DNA of 54,594 nucleotides from Candidatus Falkowbacteria bacterium CG10_big_fil_rev_8_21_14_0_10_39_11 (GTDB lineage Bacteria > Patescibacteriota > Patescibacteriia > UBA11705), in the NCBI GenBank assembly GCA_002773615.1, contig PFAP01000002.1:1-54594 (forward strand). Reading direction: 5' to 3'. The notes beneath the pieces are model-generated. The model saw only the letters and a program-made list of their open reading frames with translations. It did no database searches and was not told the DNA's origin. Every line of letters begins with the position of its first letter. Within the stretch, counting starts at the first letter, position 1. Made by a program: the position numbers and the translations under genes. This document shows positions 1 through 9,134 of the stretch, one piece after another.

Positions 1-89
1 ATTGTTTTTGCCATAGATATTGCCATATACCAAGATTATACAGTCTTGGGCAAAAACCGCCATATGTGTCGGCACATTACACACAAATA

Positions 90-118
90 TTGACAATGTT
101 TGGTTCGCGTGATATAAT
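90..118 (+). promoter_or_regulatory. sigma70-type promoter TTGACA-17-TATAAT
   Basis: TTGACA 90-95, 17-nt spacer, TATAAT 113-118, ahead of the 152 ORF with SD GAGGTG. Confidence 0.85.
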
Positions 119-151
119 TTATGGTTCAAAACCCCAAAATTGAGGTGAAAC

Positions 152-562
152 ATGAGTAAGAAAATCAGAAAGTACTGGTTGGTATGGTTCCATCAAGATC
201 ATTATGGTACTTTTCAGCGAGTCTATCCTGCTTGGATTCTCGGAGAAGAAGACTGCAAGAAGAAATATGGCGCTGCGGTCAAAGCTACTAGCATGGATGA
301 AGCAAAGGCTCTCTTGTGTGCGGCATATGATAACAAGCCAGCACCGTCTGTTCACAGTTGGAAGTGTTGCTTTGAGAAATCAGATGATTGGTCTCCCTTT
401 GATTGGGATTGGTTGAAAAGAGCAGATTGGATGGAGTGGACTAGCAATGAGGACGAGATGCCCAGAAGACAAATTCGATTGAGTAAGTTTCATTCCTTGG
501 TATTTGATGATAAACCGGTTTCTGTCAGGGCGGTTGAAAAACGGATGCATTTTTATGTCTGA
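152..562 (+). CDS. hypothetical protein (Trp-rich, 136 aa)
   Basis: ORF with SD and consensus promoter; no recognised domain. Confidence 0.75.
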   Translation: MSKKIRKYWLVWFHQDHYGTFQRVYPAWILGEEDCKKKYGAAVKATSMDEAKALLCAAYDNKPAPSVHSWKCCFEKSDDWSPFDWDWLKRADWMEWTSNEDEMPRRQIRLSKFHSLVFDDKPVSVRAVEKRMHFYV

Positions 563-762
563 TTGCTGGCTTGTTTTCCGGATGGAATTTTTGATCTGAC
601 TACAAACAAACTTCGACAATTTCCAATCATTATTGACAATCAGAATTTGGTTTTGATCGAACTGATCATGAACCTGTGTTTTGACATCTGATGATAAGAT
701 TCTTGATATGGTGATGGATCTGCTTTATCGTACACTGGGCCGCTAAGCCACAGAAGGAACGT

Positions 763-1032
763 ATGTCGAATCTGGCAGTTACACATGGTGGGATGGGCGA
801 GGTGTTTGTCGTTGACAAGCGTGGCAACCGAATTCGGATCGAGGAAAATGAAGACGAGATTGTTGTCGTCAATCAGACCACTGATAGGTGTGCTTACAAG
901 GACAATAAAGATCGACGGAAGTATCTTTTCAAGGGTGCGCGACCGCTGATGCAGTGGCAGCGTTGGGATCAGGTTCTACATGGATCGGTAGCTTTAATCA
1001 GAGCTACTTTTTGTTTGACGGAAATAGTGTAA
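763..1032 (+). CDS. hypothetical protein
   Basis: ORF with SD-like AGAAGGA; upstream TTGACA-17-TGATAT. Confidence 0.55.
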   Translation: MSNLAVTHGGMGEVFVVDKRGNRIRIEENEDEIVVVNQTTDRCAYKDNKDRRKYLFKGARPLMQWQRWDQVLHGSVALIRATFCLTEIV

Positions 1033-1072
1033 TTTGGTAAGTTAATTTCACTACAACTGGGAGGAGGACAGT

Positions 1073-1315
1073 ATGGGTAATTTTGATTCATATTCTTCCA
1101 AATTTTTAGTCCAAGCAAGATATCGATTACAGGTGTTATATCGAAGATGGTGTAGTGCTGATGATATTGAACGAGCACTTGATTGGTCAGATGATGACAG
1201 AGAACAAGCTAAAAATGCTTTGCTCGATATAAAGAAAATTGAAGCAGTCTTGGCACACCGAAGAAGACTGGAAGAACAGGAGCCAATTCATGAATGTATC
1301 TCGGCTCAAGGTTAA
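1073..1315 (+). CDS. hypothetical protein
   Basis: ORF preceded by strong SD GGGAGGAGG. Confidence 0.65.
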   Translation: MGNFDSYSSKFLVQARYRLQVLYRRWCSADDIERALDWSDDDREQAKNALLDIKKIEAVLAHRRRLEEQEPIHECISAQG

Positions 1316-1360
1316 GGCGTTTGGGATGAAGTTTGCCATTCAGGATAAGGAAGTCGTGAC

Positions 1361-1690
1361 ATGAAGATGGTCCAAACAGAATTCACTTGTCAGGCATTCA
1401 AACTGACGGTAGAAGTCGATGGTCGTGTCGTTGGGAGAGCTACTCTGGTTGTCATGCCAAATGAGCTTCATGATCGTCCGGCGGGTTTTTTGGAGGACGT
1501 TGAAGTTGACGATGCTTTTAAGGGACAGGGGATTGGCACAAAGTTAGTTCAGGAGATAATTGGTTTGGCTCGGGGGAAGTGCTATAAATTGGTAGATACC
1601 AGTCGTTTTTCTAGACCCAAGGTCCATGCTTGGTATGAAAGGCTGGGATTTAAGCGACATGGTTATGAGTTTAGATTGGATTTTGATTGA
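1361..1690 (+). CDS. GNAT-family N-acetyltransferase
   Basis: VEVDDAFKGQGIGTKLVQEIIGLAR acetyl-CoA loop and WYERLGFKRHGYEFRLDF ending. Confidence 0.85.
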   Translation: MKMVQTEFTCQAFKLTVEVDGRVVGRATLVVMPNELHDRPAGFLEDVEVDDAFKGQGIGTKLVQEIIGLARGKCYKLVDTSRFSRPKVHAWYERLGFKRHGYEFRLDFD

Positions 1691-1719
1691 GAACGAATTA
1701 GCGAATATACGAATTATTG

Positions 1720-1748
1720 GCAGCTGGTAATACTGGCTGTTTTTTTGT
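1720..1748 (+). terminator. intrinsic terminator
   Basis: CAGC...GCTG hairpin followed by T-run. Confidence 0.6.
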
Positions 1749-1798
1749 TTTTATGTTTTAATGTGTTAGGATATAATCATTGAATTAATTTTAAGTCT

Positions 1799-2644
1799 AT
1801 GGAATTTTATGGATTGATTGAACATGATCGTTTTGCCAGTAATCGTGCAACTATTGATGCAATAAAAGATGCCTGTAAAAAAGGAAAAATTGCTTTTAAT
1901 GAAGTTAATGTTGAAAAGTTTGATTTTCTTTCATTCCCAGAATTATCAGAAGAGGATATTGTTTTTCGGATTACATCAGGTGTGAAGTCACGAAAGTTGG
2001 AAAAGTTGTTAATAAATGAAAAATGTAAAACTATTTATCATGATAATCAATTAGCTTATTTTAATCGAGGATCGTGTTATTATCACAATCTAAAAGTTGG
2101 GTTGCCTGTGATCCCGACAATAGTACAGATGCCACAAAGGTTTGAAGATTTGAAAAAGGCTGTGGAACTACTAGATGGTTATCCGGTAATTTTCAAGAAA
2201 GAGGGATTGAGTCACGGTCGAGGTGTGTCAAAGATTGAAAATGAAAAAGAGCTAGAATCCAGATTTGAAGCGGAAGATGGTAGTACAAATCTGATGATTC
2301 GTAAATTTATCAAACATGAAAAACAATATCGATTGGCGGTGTTGGGTGATGAAGTATTGGCTTGTCATCAAAATTGGCTGGCACCAAATGACTTTCGTTC
2401 AAATTCCGGTGATTCTCGCCTAAGAAAGTCAGAAGCTTGTGATTGTGAACCTGACTTGAAAGCAATAGCGATTGAAGCGGTGGCCTCAATGGGGATTGAT
2501 TTTGGTGGTGTTGATATTTTGATTGATGATCAAGGTGATGCTTATATTGCCGAAGTAAATGCTCCATTTTACTTTGCCAGTACAGCCAAGTTGTGCCAGG
2601 TTGACATTGCTGGGGCCTTGGTTGATCATTTGATGAAAAAATAG
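1799..2644 (+). CDS. ATP-grasp (RimK-like) ligase family protein
   Basis: GYPVIFKKEGLSHGRGV, IDFGGVDILIDDQGDAYIAEVNAPF ATP-grasp motifs. Confidence 0.8.
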   Translation: MEFYGLIEHDRFASNRATIDAIKDACKKGKIAFNEVNVEKFDFLSFPELSEEDIVFRITSGVKSRKLEKLLINEKCKTIYHDNQLAYFNRGSCYYHNLKVGLPVIPTIVQMPQRFEDLKKAVELLDGYPVIFKKEGLSHGRGVSKIENEKELESRFEAEDGSTNLMIRKFIKHEKQYRLAVLGDEVLACHQNWLAPNDFRSNSGDSRLRKSEACDCEPDLKAIAIEAVASMGIDFGGVDILIDDQGDAYIAEVNAPFYFASTAKLCQVDIAGALVDHLMKK

Positions 2645-2645
2645 G

Positions 2646-2674
2646 TTGACAAAAACTGAATTTATTGATATGAT
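2646..2674 (+). promoter_or_regulatory. sigma70-type promoter TTGACA-17-TATGAT
   Basis: TTGACA 2646-2651, TATGAT 2669-2674. Confidence 0.8.
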
Positions 2675-2707
2675 TGTTGGTTATCATATCACACCTGACT
2701 GGAGGCA

Positions 2708-2956
2708 TTGATGACTACACGCAAAGATAAGATGTTTTCTGTTTTTATGAGTCTTTTGTTGTTGGCATTGTGGACCAATTTTGTAGCTTTGGTGATTTTT
2801 ATGATTCAAGCTGGATGGCTATCGCATTTTATCCCTTGGATCATTTTGTTAGTAATGACTGCGCTTGTGTGGTTTGTCTCAGTGTTGTCTTTGCCGATCA
2901 TTGCAAATGTTTGGAAAATTAAATGGTTAATAAAATTGGTTGGTGATGGCTCGTAA
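2708..2956 (+). CDS. small membrane protein
   Basis: SD GGAGG, two hydrophobic helices, own promoter and terminator. Confidence 0.7.
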   Translation: MMTTRKDKMFSVFMSLLLLALWTNFVALVIFMIQAGWLSHFIPWIILLVMTALVWFVSVLSLPIIANVWKIKWLIKLVGDGS

Positions 2957-2971
2957 ATACGAGTCATTTTT
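2948..2971 (+). terminator. intrinsic terminator
   Basis: GGCTCGTAaaTACGAGTC hairpin then T-rich tract. Confidence 0.7.
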
Positions 2972-3101
2972 GTATTACGAATCTACCCTTCGACGCGTTG
3001 TAATTCTGCGACTTGCTCAGGGCAGGTTTAATGGTTATTTATACTACGAATAAAAAAGGCGGTTTTATCATTATACAAAAAAACCTACGTGTTAGTAGGT
3101 T

Positions 3102-3557
3102 TTACTTTTGGGAAATGAGTTTCCAGGTGGGATTGATGACAATCCTCGGAGTATAATCCGGCGGAATCGCTGGTTGTACGGCCAATCGTTCGGCACCACA
3201 ATTGATCAATTCAATGCGAGTTCGTGGCCACTGGACTTCAGTTCTACCATGAAGAACTTTGCAGGTCGCAAAGACGTCTGGGTAGAACTTTAGGCGAATG
3301 ATGTTACCGCAGTTTGAAGTCGAGCCATATTCCATAATGTATTCCTGGAACAGGAATGTGAGCTTGAGATCAAAATCTGGGGCCGAGTACCAGATACATT
3401 TTTCTGATTCTGACTGACCTGATTGCATGAACGGAATGTCCGAATAGGCCTGGACTGTTTCTGGGCCATACTTGTGGTCTTGAACTTGTGTCTTAACCGA
3501 TGAGCAACTTAAAAACACAAAGCTTAGAATGGCGATAGTAAGAAACTTGAGTCGCAT
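3102..3557 (-). CDS. putative lipoprotein
   Basis: MRLKFLTIAILSFVFLSCSS signal/lipobox; SD GGAGGAGG; promoter TTGACT-17-TATAAT on the minus strand. Confidence 0.75.
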   Translation of the reverse strand: MRLKFLTIAILSFVFLSCSSVKTQVQDHKYGPETVQAYSDIPFMQSGQSESEKCIWYSAPDFDLKLTFLFQEYIMEYGSTSNCGNIIRLKFYPDVFATCKVLHGRTEVQWPRTRIELINCGAERLAVQPAIPPDYTPRIVINPTWKLISQK

Positions 3558-3650
3558 CTTTTCCTCCTCCAGTGGTGGTCTGCGTCGACAGTCGACAATC
3601 ACAATTATATCAAATCTAAAAATTAAAGTCAATGGTGAGTTTGTGGATAC

Positions 3651-3679
3651 TTGACAACATATTAGTTATATGATAAAAT
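3651..3679 (+). promoter_or_regulatory. sigma70-type promoter TTGACA-17-TAAAAT
   Basis: TTGACA 3651-3656, TAAAAT 3674-3679. Confidence 0.8.
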
Positions 3680-3707
3680 ATGTAGTTAATCACCTAGGGA
3701 GGGCAAT

Positions 3708-4679
3708 ATGAAAACGTTCCGGCAGTGTTTCTTGCTGATTTGCGTGGCTTTGGTTGCTGCTTGTAATTTTGATGTACCGCCGATTGATGTGCCTAAAATT
3801 GAGATTGATCAGCCTGAATATCCGGATTTTAATCAGTTGATTGATTTTTGGACCAGTAGTCAGGGATCTGACAGCGATGGTGAGATTGACCATAATCAAT
3901 GTGATGATGGTGATCCGTGTACTGATGATTTCTTTGTCCCGGGATTTGGTTGTCACTGTGATGACAACGGGACATGTGTCGATGATCACGTTCTCAGTTC
4001 CGAGGCAGATGCTGTCGAGCCTTGTCAAAATGGAGTCTGTACATTTGGGTTGGAGTTGAATGCTCATACCGGCATTAGTTTTTTTAAACCGTATAAAGCC
4101 AATGCTTGGGCTTATGACGCCAATGGTATGTTGGTATTTGTTATGACTGATGATCATGTTGGTGTTCTGGGGGATACTGAAGTTCTCCCGAGTGTTATTA
4201 CTATGCTCAAAAAGTTTCGCTATCCCGCTGAAACATTTAACGTGTATTTGACTGGCGGAGCTGCTTGTAGTCCAGCACATAATGTTTTGAGATTTGAACA
4301 AATTCCGGAAAATGTTTTTCTGGGCTTTGACCGAACTTTTCGGCCAACATATCTTGGTTATTTTACTCAAGACTATACCTATGTTGATTATATGCTCGAT
4401 AATTATGATTTGATGGTGGTTTGTTGGTATGGTGATCAAGATTGGCTTAGTGATGAGGCCCGAGCAATTCATGATGATAGTATCCGTGAATTGATTAACG
4501 CTGGAATGGATGTGCTCTTTGTCACTGATGCTCTTCGCACGATTTCGACGACAGAGAGTAATGCTCCAACGCTGCTCCATATTCATCGTTTGAATGAATG
4601 GCTGGAGAGATATGGCGTGGATGTTATTCCTGGATATCTCGAAAGTGGAAACACCCAGGGAGAAATTATTGTAAATTAA
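3708..4679 (+). CDS. putative lipoprotein with one Cys-rich CDDGDPCTDD...GCHC motif
   Basis: lipobox LVAACN; CDDGDPCTDDFFVPGFGCHCDDNGTC; SD GGGAGGG; followed by AACACaaaGTGTT terminator. Confidence 0.8.
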   Translation: MKTFRQCFLLICVALVAACNFDVPPIDVPKIEIDQPEYPDFNQLIDFWTSSQGSDSDGEIDHNQCDDGDPCTDDFFVPGFGCHCDDNGTCVDDHVLSSEADAVEPCQNGVCTFGLELNAHTGISFFKPYKANAWAYDANGMLVFVMTDDHVGVLGDTEVLPSVITMLKKFRYPAETFNVYLTGGAACSPAHNVLRFEQIPENVFLGFDRTFRPTYLGYFTQDYTYVDYMLDNYDLMVVCWYGDQDWLSDEARAIHDDSIRELINAGMDVLFVTDALRTISTTESNAPTLLHIHRLNEWLERYGVDVIPGYLESGNTQGEIIVN

Positions 4680-4786
4680 GCAACACAAAGTGTTGTTTTT
4701 TTGCATCTTGTTTACATATGATACTATTTATGATATACTGTTATGTAGTATTGACAACAATCAAAATCAAGGATGGATGACCGGTG

Positions 4787-5065
4787 ATGAGAAATTTCTG
4801 GGGATACCTGTATGCCATGTTGGCGCAGCTGGTTGTAAATTCAGATCTTCATTCGCCGTTTCCGATTTTTTGGAATGGTGAGTTTGAATTCGTTGAAAAG
4901 GCGTTGAAGATCAATTGGACCAAGACTTCCTGGTGCCGGTGGAAGATAAGTCTATCTTATACCTGTGATGGGGAAATTTACGGCGGAGAGGCGATTCTCA
5001 TGGCTCCGGAAGGATATTATTGTGAAACACACAGCCTTGGCAGTTCAGTCGAGGTGGCAGTCTAA
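4787..5065 (+). CDS. hypothetical protein
   Basis: ORF with upstream TTTACA-17-TATACT and downstream CAGTC/GACTG-T7 terminator. Confidence 0.6.
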   Translation: MRNFWGYLYAMLAQLVVNSDLHSPFPIFWNGEFEFVEKALKINWTKTSWCRWKISLSYTCDGEIYGGEAILMAPEGYYCETHSLGSSVEVAV

Positions 5066-5114
5066 TAAGACTGTTTTTTTGTAACAAAAAACTCGCATGT
5101 TTACGAGTTGAACG

Positions 5115-5327
5115 TTAGGTTGATTTCAATTTATTTCGATTTGAGTAACAAGCAAAGATGACAAATCCTACACTTAGGAATCCGGTCAATACCAGTTTGT
5201 ACTTGTCTTCATCCGTGTTGTTGCTAAAGACTTCTGGATAGGCTTTGATTGCATAAAGGGTATAGACGCTGCTTGCAATATAGAGAACCAAAAATCCAAT
5301 TTGTGCGAGCGAGATTAACCATTCCAT
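5115..5327 (-). CDS. small membrane protein
   Basis: two hydrophobic segments; SD AAAGGAAA; minus-strand promoter TTGACA-16-TATAAT. Confidence 0.65.
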   Translation of the reverse strand: MEWLISLAQIGFLVLYIASSVYTLYAIKAYPEVFSNNTDEDKYKLVLTGFLSVGFVIFACYSNRNKLKST

Positions 5328-5504
5328 TTTGTTTCCTTTGAGTTTGGGGGCTCTTGTTTTTTAGCCCGCGTTTGTTTATAATGGACATAACTGTAATTAT
5401 AGGTTAATTTATGCAATTGTCAAATCGTAAAATCTCCCCTTTGGGGGTATATAATAGAGATTCAGTTAATTAGATAATTAGTGAATTAGTTTTTATATAA
5501 AAAT

Positions 5505-6776
5505 ATGTTAGATATAAAATTTATTAGAGAGAATTTAAATGATGTAATCACGGCGGCTGAAAATAAAAATATCAAAATTGATTTTGACAAACTTTTACAA
5601 TTGGATGATAAGCGGCGTGACCTCACTCAAAAATCAGAAGAATTTCGAATGAAAAAAAATGAGGCTTCAAAACAAATTCCCAAGTTGGAAGGCATTGACA
5701 AAGAATATCTTTTGGCTGAAATGAAGACTTTGACTGAGGATCAGAATAAGATTGAGGACCAATTGATTAAAATCAAGGCGGAGTTTGATAGTTTAATGTT
5801 GTTGGTGCCAATGGTTCCAAGCAAAGAGACTCCCGTTGGTAAGGATGAAGACTCAAATGAAGAAATTAAGCGCTGGGGTGAACTGAGGACATTTGAGTTC
5901 GACCTTAAAGATCATATGACTCTGGGACGTGATTTGGATATTATTGATAATGAACGAGCAGCAAAAATTGCCGGCAGTCGATCATATATTCTGAAAGGTG
6001 ATGGTGCCAGGCTTGAGTATGCGGTGTTAAAGTATGCAATGGATTTTATTGCACGCAAAAATTATATATTGATGAGCGTGCCGGTAATGGTCAACCGTTT
6101 TGCCCTTGAAGGGACCGGTTTTTTTCCTGGCAATGAAGACGATATCTATGAATTGGAGAAAGACAACAAGTTTTTAGTTGGAACTTCAGAAGTACCACTT
6201 GGAGCTTATTATTTTGATGAAGTGGTTGATATGAGTCAATTACCAATAAAATTTTCTGGGGTGTCAACTTGTTATCGTCGAGAATCTGGAACCTACGGCA
6301 AAGATACTCATGGACTATATAGAGTCCATCAGTTTAATAAGATTGAACAGTTTGTCATTTGTAAAGGAGAGGCGGAGGAAAGTCAGAAGGCATTTGACGA
6401 GCTGAAAGCTAATACTGAAGAGTTTTTGCAAAGTTTAAATCTGCCATATAGAGTATTGAATGTTTGTACCGGTGATATGGGTAAGGGAAAGTATTATATG
6501 AATGATCTGGAATGTTGGATGCCCAGTCGTGATGGCTATGGTGAGACTCACTCATGTTCAAACCTTCATGATTTTCAAGCACGGCGATTGAATTTGCGAT
6601 ACAAAGATGAGTCGGGTAAAATGCAATTTTGTCATACGTTGAACAACACAATGGTAGCAACTCCGAGAATATTGATACCGATTATTGAGAACAATCAAAA
6701 TGAAGATGGTTCTATAACCATTCCTGAAGTTTTGAGACCATATATGGCTAACCAAGAAAAAATCGAGAAAAAATAG
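5505..6776 (+). CDS. serS: seryl-tRNA synthetase
   Basis: N-terminal coiled-coil arm and class II motifs (GTSEVPLGAYY, CYRRESGTYGKDTHGLYRVHQFNKIEQF, NNTMVATPRILIPIIENNQNEDGSITIPEVLRPY). Confidence 0.97.
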   Translation: MLDIKFIRENLNDVITAAENKNIKIDFDKLLQLDDKRRDLTQKSEEFRMKKNEASKQIPKLEGIDKEYLLAEMKTLTEDQNKIEDQLIKIKAEFDSLMLLVPMVPSKETPVGKDEDSNEEIKRWGELRTFEFDLKDHMTLGRDLDIIDNERAAKIAGSRSYILKGDGARLEYAVLKYAMDFIARKNYILMSVPVMVNRFALEGTGFFPGNEDDIYELEKDNKFLVGTSEVPLGAYYFDEVVDMSQLPIKFSGVSTCYRRESGTYGKDTHGLYRVHQFNKIEQFVICKGEAEESQKAFDELKANTEEFLQSLNLPYRVLNVCTGDMGKGKYYMNDLECWMPSRDGYGETHSCSNLHDFQARRLNLRYKDESGKMQFCHTLNNTMVATPRILIPIIENNQNEDGSITIPEVLRPYMANQEKIEKK

Positions 6777-6903
6777 CCACGAATTTACAAATATTATTAA
6801 GATTGTGAATGATAAACGATTGGTTATTAAATTAAGTATTTGTTATAATAGATAGAGTCGAAAGGCTCTATTTTGTATTATAATTTAAGAATATAAGTTT
6901 TTG

Positions 6904-6988
6904 TGTCATGCTGAAGTTTTCGATTGAATATAACCCTTTCCGCCTACGTAAACACTTTGGCGGACAGGTGAGGGCTTCAGGGTGACAA
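6904..6988. repeat. dispersed imperfect-palindrome intergenic repeat
   Basis: TGTCATGCTGAA...CTTCAGGGTGACA flanks with inner CCGCC...GGCGGACAGG. Confidence 0.5.
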
Positions 6989-7000
6989 CACACAAAAAAT

Positions 7001-8074
7001 ATGAAAAAATTAAAAGCAAATTTTCAGGATCGATCATATGATATTTTTTATCAATTAGGCTTGATTGATAAAACTGGTACTTTAATTAAACCGCTCAAAA
7101 CTGATAAGAAAGTGGTGATTGTTTCTGAGGCAAATATTAAAAAATTGTTTGGATCCAAGTTGGAAAAGAGTTTGAAACAAAGCGGGTTTAAGTTTTCTTG
7201 GGTTTTGCTCAGGGGTGGCCAAGAAAAAACATTGGCTGAGATTGAGCGTCTTTATCATTTGTTTGCTAAACAAAACTTATCACGGCATTCAGTCGTAATT
7301 TCTTTGGGTGGGGGATCGGTGCAGGATTTGGCCTGTTTTGCCGCGGCTACTTTCAAGCGAGGACTGAAGTTGGTACAAATCCCAACCACGTTACTAATTT
7401 CATCAGATGTCAGTATTGGTGGTTGTGCAGTTGACTTGCCAGAAGGCAAGAGCTTGGTCGGGACTTTTTATCAGCCAGTTTTGGTGATTCAAGATGTGGC
7501 TTTGCTCAAAGGATTACCTGATATTATTTATAGAGATGGTTTGGCTGAAATTATTAAATACTCAATCAATGCTGGATTTTTTGATCAATTAGAAAAAGAT
7601 TTTGTCAAATTAATAAAGCGTGATTTAAAAGTGGTTGAAAAGTATGTTTATTTGTCAAACAAGATAAAGAAGGAATTGACTGAACAGGATGAAAGAGATT
7701 GTCATGACATCCGGATCCAGGTTGACTTGGGGCACACGATTTCTCATGCGCTTGAAGCGATTATGAATTATAAAATTTCTCATGGTCAGGCTTTGGGGAT
7801 TGGGCTAAGGGGAGCGGTTTTGTTGTCAGAGATGAGTGGTGGTTTGAGTAAAACAAAACGCGAGAGAGTGGAAAAATTAATTGTGGATTCAGGCTTGCCA
7901 TATACATTACCCAAGGGAGTGACGTATGCAGAGTTAATCAAGCATATAAAGAAAGATAAGAAGTGTTATGGCAATAAGTTGGTGTTTATTTTAATTAAGG
8001 ATTTTGGCCAACTGACAATTACGCATAAAGTGCATGAAAATATGGTAAAAAAAGTAATTGATTTGATAAAATAG
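7001..8074 (+). CDS. 3-dehydroquinate synthase-like sugar phosphate cyclase (divergent)
   Basis: GGGSVQDLACFAAATFKRGLKLVQIPTTLL, GLAEIIKYS, DLGHTISHALEA; DSSVGGKT motif altered to DVSIGGCA. Confidence 0.85.
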   Translation: MKKLKANFQDRSYDIFYQLGLIDKTGTLIKPLKTDKKVVIVSEANIKKLFGSKLEKSLKQSGFKFSWVLLRGGQEKTLAEIERLYHLFAKQNLSRHSVVISLGGGSVQDLACFAAATFKRGLKLVQIPTTLLISSDVSIGGCAVDLPEGKSLVGTFYQPVLVIQDVALLKGLPDIIYRDGLAEIIKYSINAGFFDQLEKDFVKLIKRDLKVVEKYVYLSNKIKKELTEQDERDCHDIRIQVDLGHTISHALEAIMNYKISHGQALGIGLRGAVLLSEMSGGLSKTKRERVEKLIVDSGLPYTLPKGVTYAELIKHIKKDKKCYGNKLVFILIKDFGQLTITHKVHENMVKKVIDLIK

Positions 8075-8377
8075 TGTATAGTTAATCATAAGGGGTAACA
8101 CTTTGATAAAATAAGGTAACAAAGGTTAACTCATAATATCAAAGTAAAATATGGCTGGTTCACCTCTTACAAATGGTACAATAGAGATCATGGACTGATA
8201 AAATCAAGTAAATACAGACCAAGAAAAATCCACCCGCATACGAAGCTAACATTTAAAATCAAAACGATTATTCAAGAAGTCAAACGCATGAAGGCAAGGG
8301 AATGAACGGTTTAACTCCACACGAAAAATACCTTATTTTAGCCTCTAAAGGTGTAACCCTTGAAGGTTAACTGTACA
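8075..8377. mobile_element. internally deleted IS481-like insertion sequence (MITE-like)
   Basis: terminal inverted repeats TGTATAGTTAATCATAAGGGGTAACAC / TGTACAGTTAACCTTCAAGGGTTACAC; 5-bp direct duplication AATAG at 8070-8074 and 8378-8382; internal transposase fragments. Confidence 0.85.
8143..8371 (+). pseudogene. IS481/IS3-type transposase remnant
   Basis: frame fragments KVKYGWFTSYKWYNRDHGLIKSSKYRPRKIHPHTKLTFKIKTIIQEVKRMK and MNGLTPHEKYLILASKGVTLEG* joined across a deletion. Confidence 0.7.
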
Positions 8378-8441
8378 AATAGTTGACAAATACAGATAAA
8401 TTTTGTAAAGTGTATTTTGGCCCAATTAACGGGAGGGAGCC

Positions 8442-8786
8442 ATGAATAAGTTCTGTTATCGTTGGGGATTTGTATCTTTACAGACTTCAAAGCCGTTGAC
8501 GAATCGGTTGGTGAAAGTTTTGGTCCATTTTGGTCAAAAGATTCTTTTTGATCCCGATCGACATTCTGGTGAGCCTGGTTATGTTGAGATTTCTCTGTCT
8601 AAAAATGATCCGTGGAATGATGTTGCTGGTGTGATCACAACCGAAGGTCGGCATGTAAATCTCGGTGGTTTGTCTGGATTACATTTGCTGGCAGAGTTGG
8701 AGTCTGACGAGGGTGATTTTAAGGTAAGTTTTATGCTTAGCGGACGAGAGGAAATGATCAATCCCCGTTCTAGCATGTCACATTAA
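8442..8786 (+). CDS. hypothetical protein
   Basis: SD GGGAGGG; promoter TTGACA-17-TAAAGT next to the IS edge. Confidence 0.7.
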   Translation: MNKFCYRWGFVSLQTSKPLTNRLVKVLVHFGQKILFDPDRHSGEPGYVEISLSKNDPWNDVAGVITTEGRHVNLGGLSGLHLLAELESDEGDFKVSFMLSGREEMINPRSSMSH

Positions 8787-8809
8787 TTGATCATAAAATG
8801 GAGGGGAAA

Positions 8810-9073
8810 ATGGAAGGCCTTCGCATCAGATTTCTAGAAATACAGAAGTTTTACGGCAGTTTCCCGGTCGATTCCGACCTGGGGAAAAGTTTGCAGTCTT
8901 CTGGTAAAGTGGCTGAGAGAGTTATTTCCACCGATGATGTAATGACGATTGTGTCAGTCTCTAATGTTGCTGGCGGCAAGACAATTTTTGTGGCCGTGCC
9001 TGAGCGTAGTAAACGACAGCGTAGAATCGTTTTTCGCAACATCGATAATATGGCTATTGAATTAGTAGCATAG
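8810..9073 (+). CDS. hypothetical protein
   Basis: SD GGAGGGG; downstream GTCAA/TTGAC-T7 terminator. Confidence 0.65.
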   Translation: MEGLRIRFLEIQKFYGSFPVDSDLGKSLQSSGKVAERVISTDDVMTIVSVSNVAGGKTIFVAVPERSKRQRRIVFRNIDNMAIELVA

Positions 9074-9100
9074 GGGTCAATAAGCTTGACTCTTTTTTTA

Positions 9101-9128
9101 TTGTCAAAAAAGAGAATTATGGTAAAAT
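9101..9128 (+). promoter_or_regulatory. promoter of alr, predicted leaderless
   Basis: TTGTCA 9101-9106, 16-nt spacer, TAAAAT 9123-9128, ATG at 9135. Confidence 0.7.
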
Positions 9129-9134
9129 AGATCT

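Noticed and set aside
3690-4706. 338-aa minus-strand ORF
   Set aside because: Antisense to a well-supported lipoprotein gene with promoter, SD and lipobox; low-complexity Ile/Thr/Asn composition.
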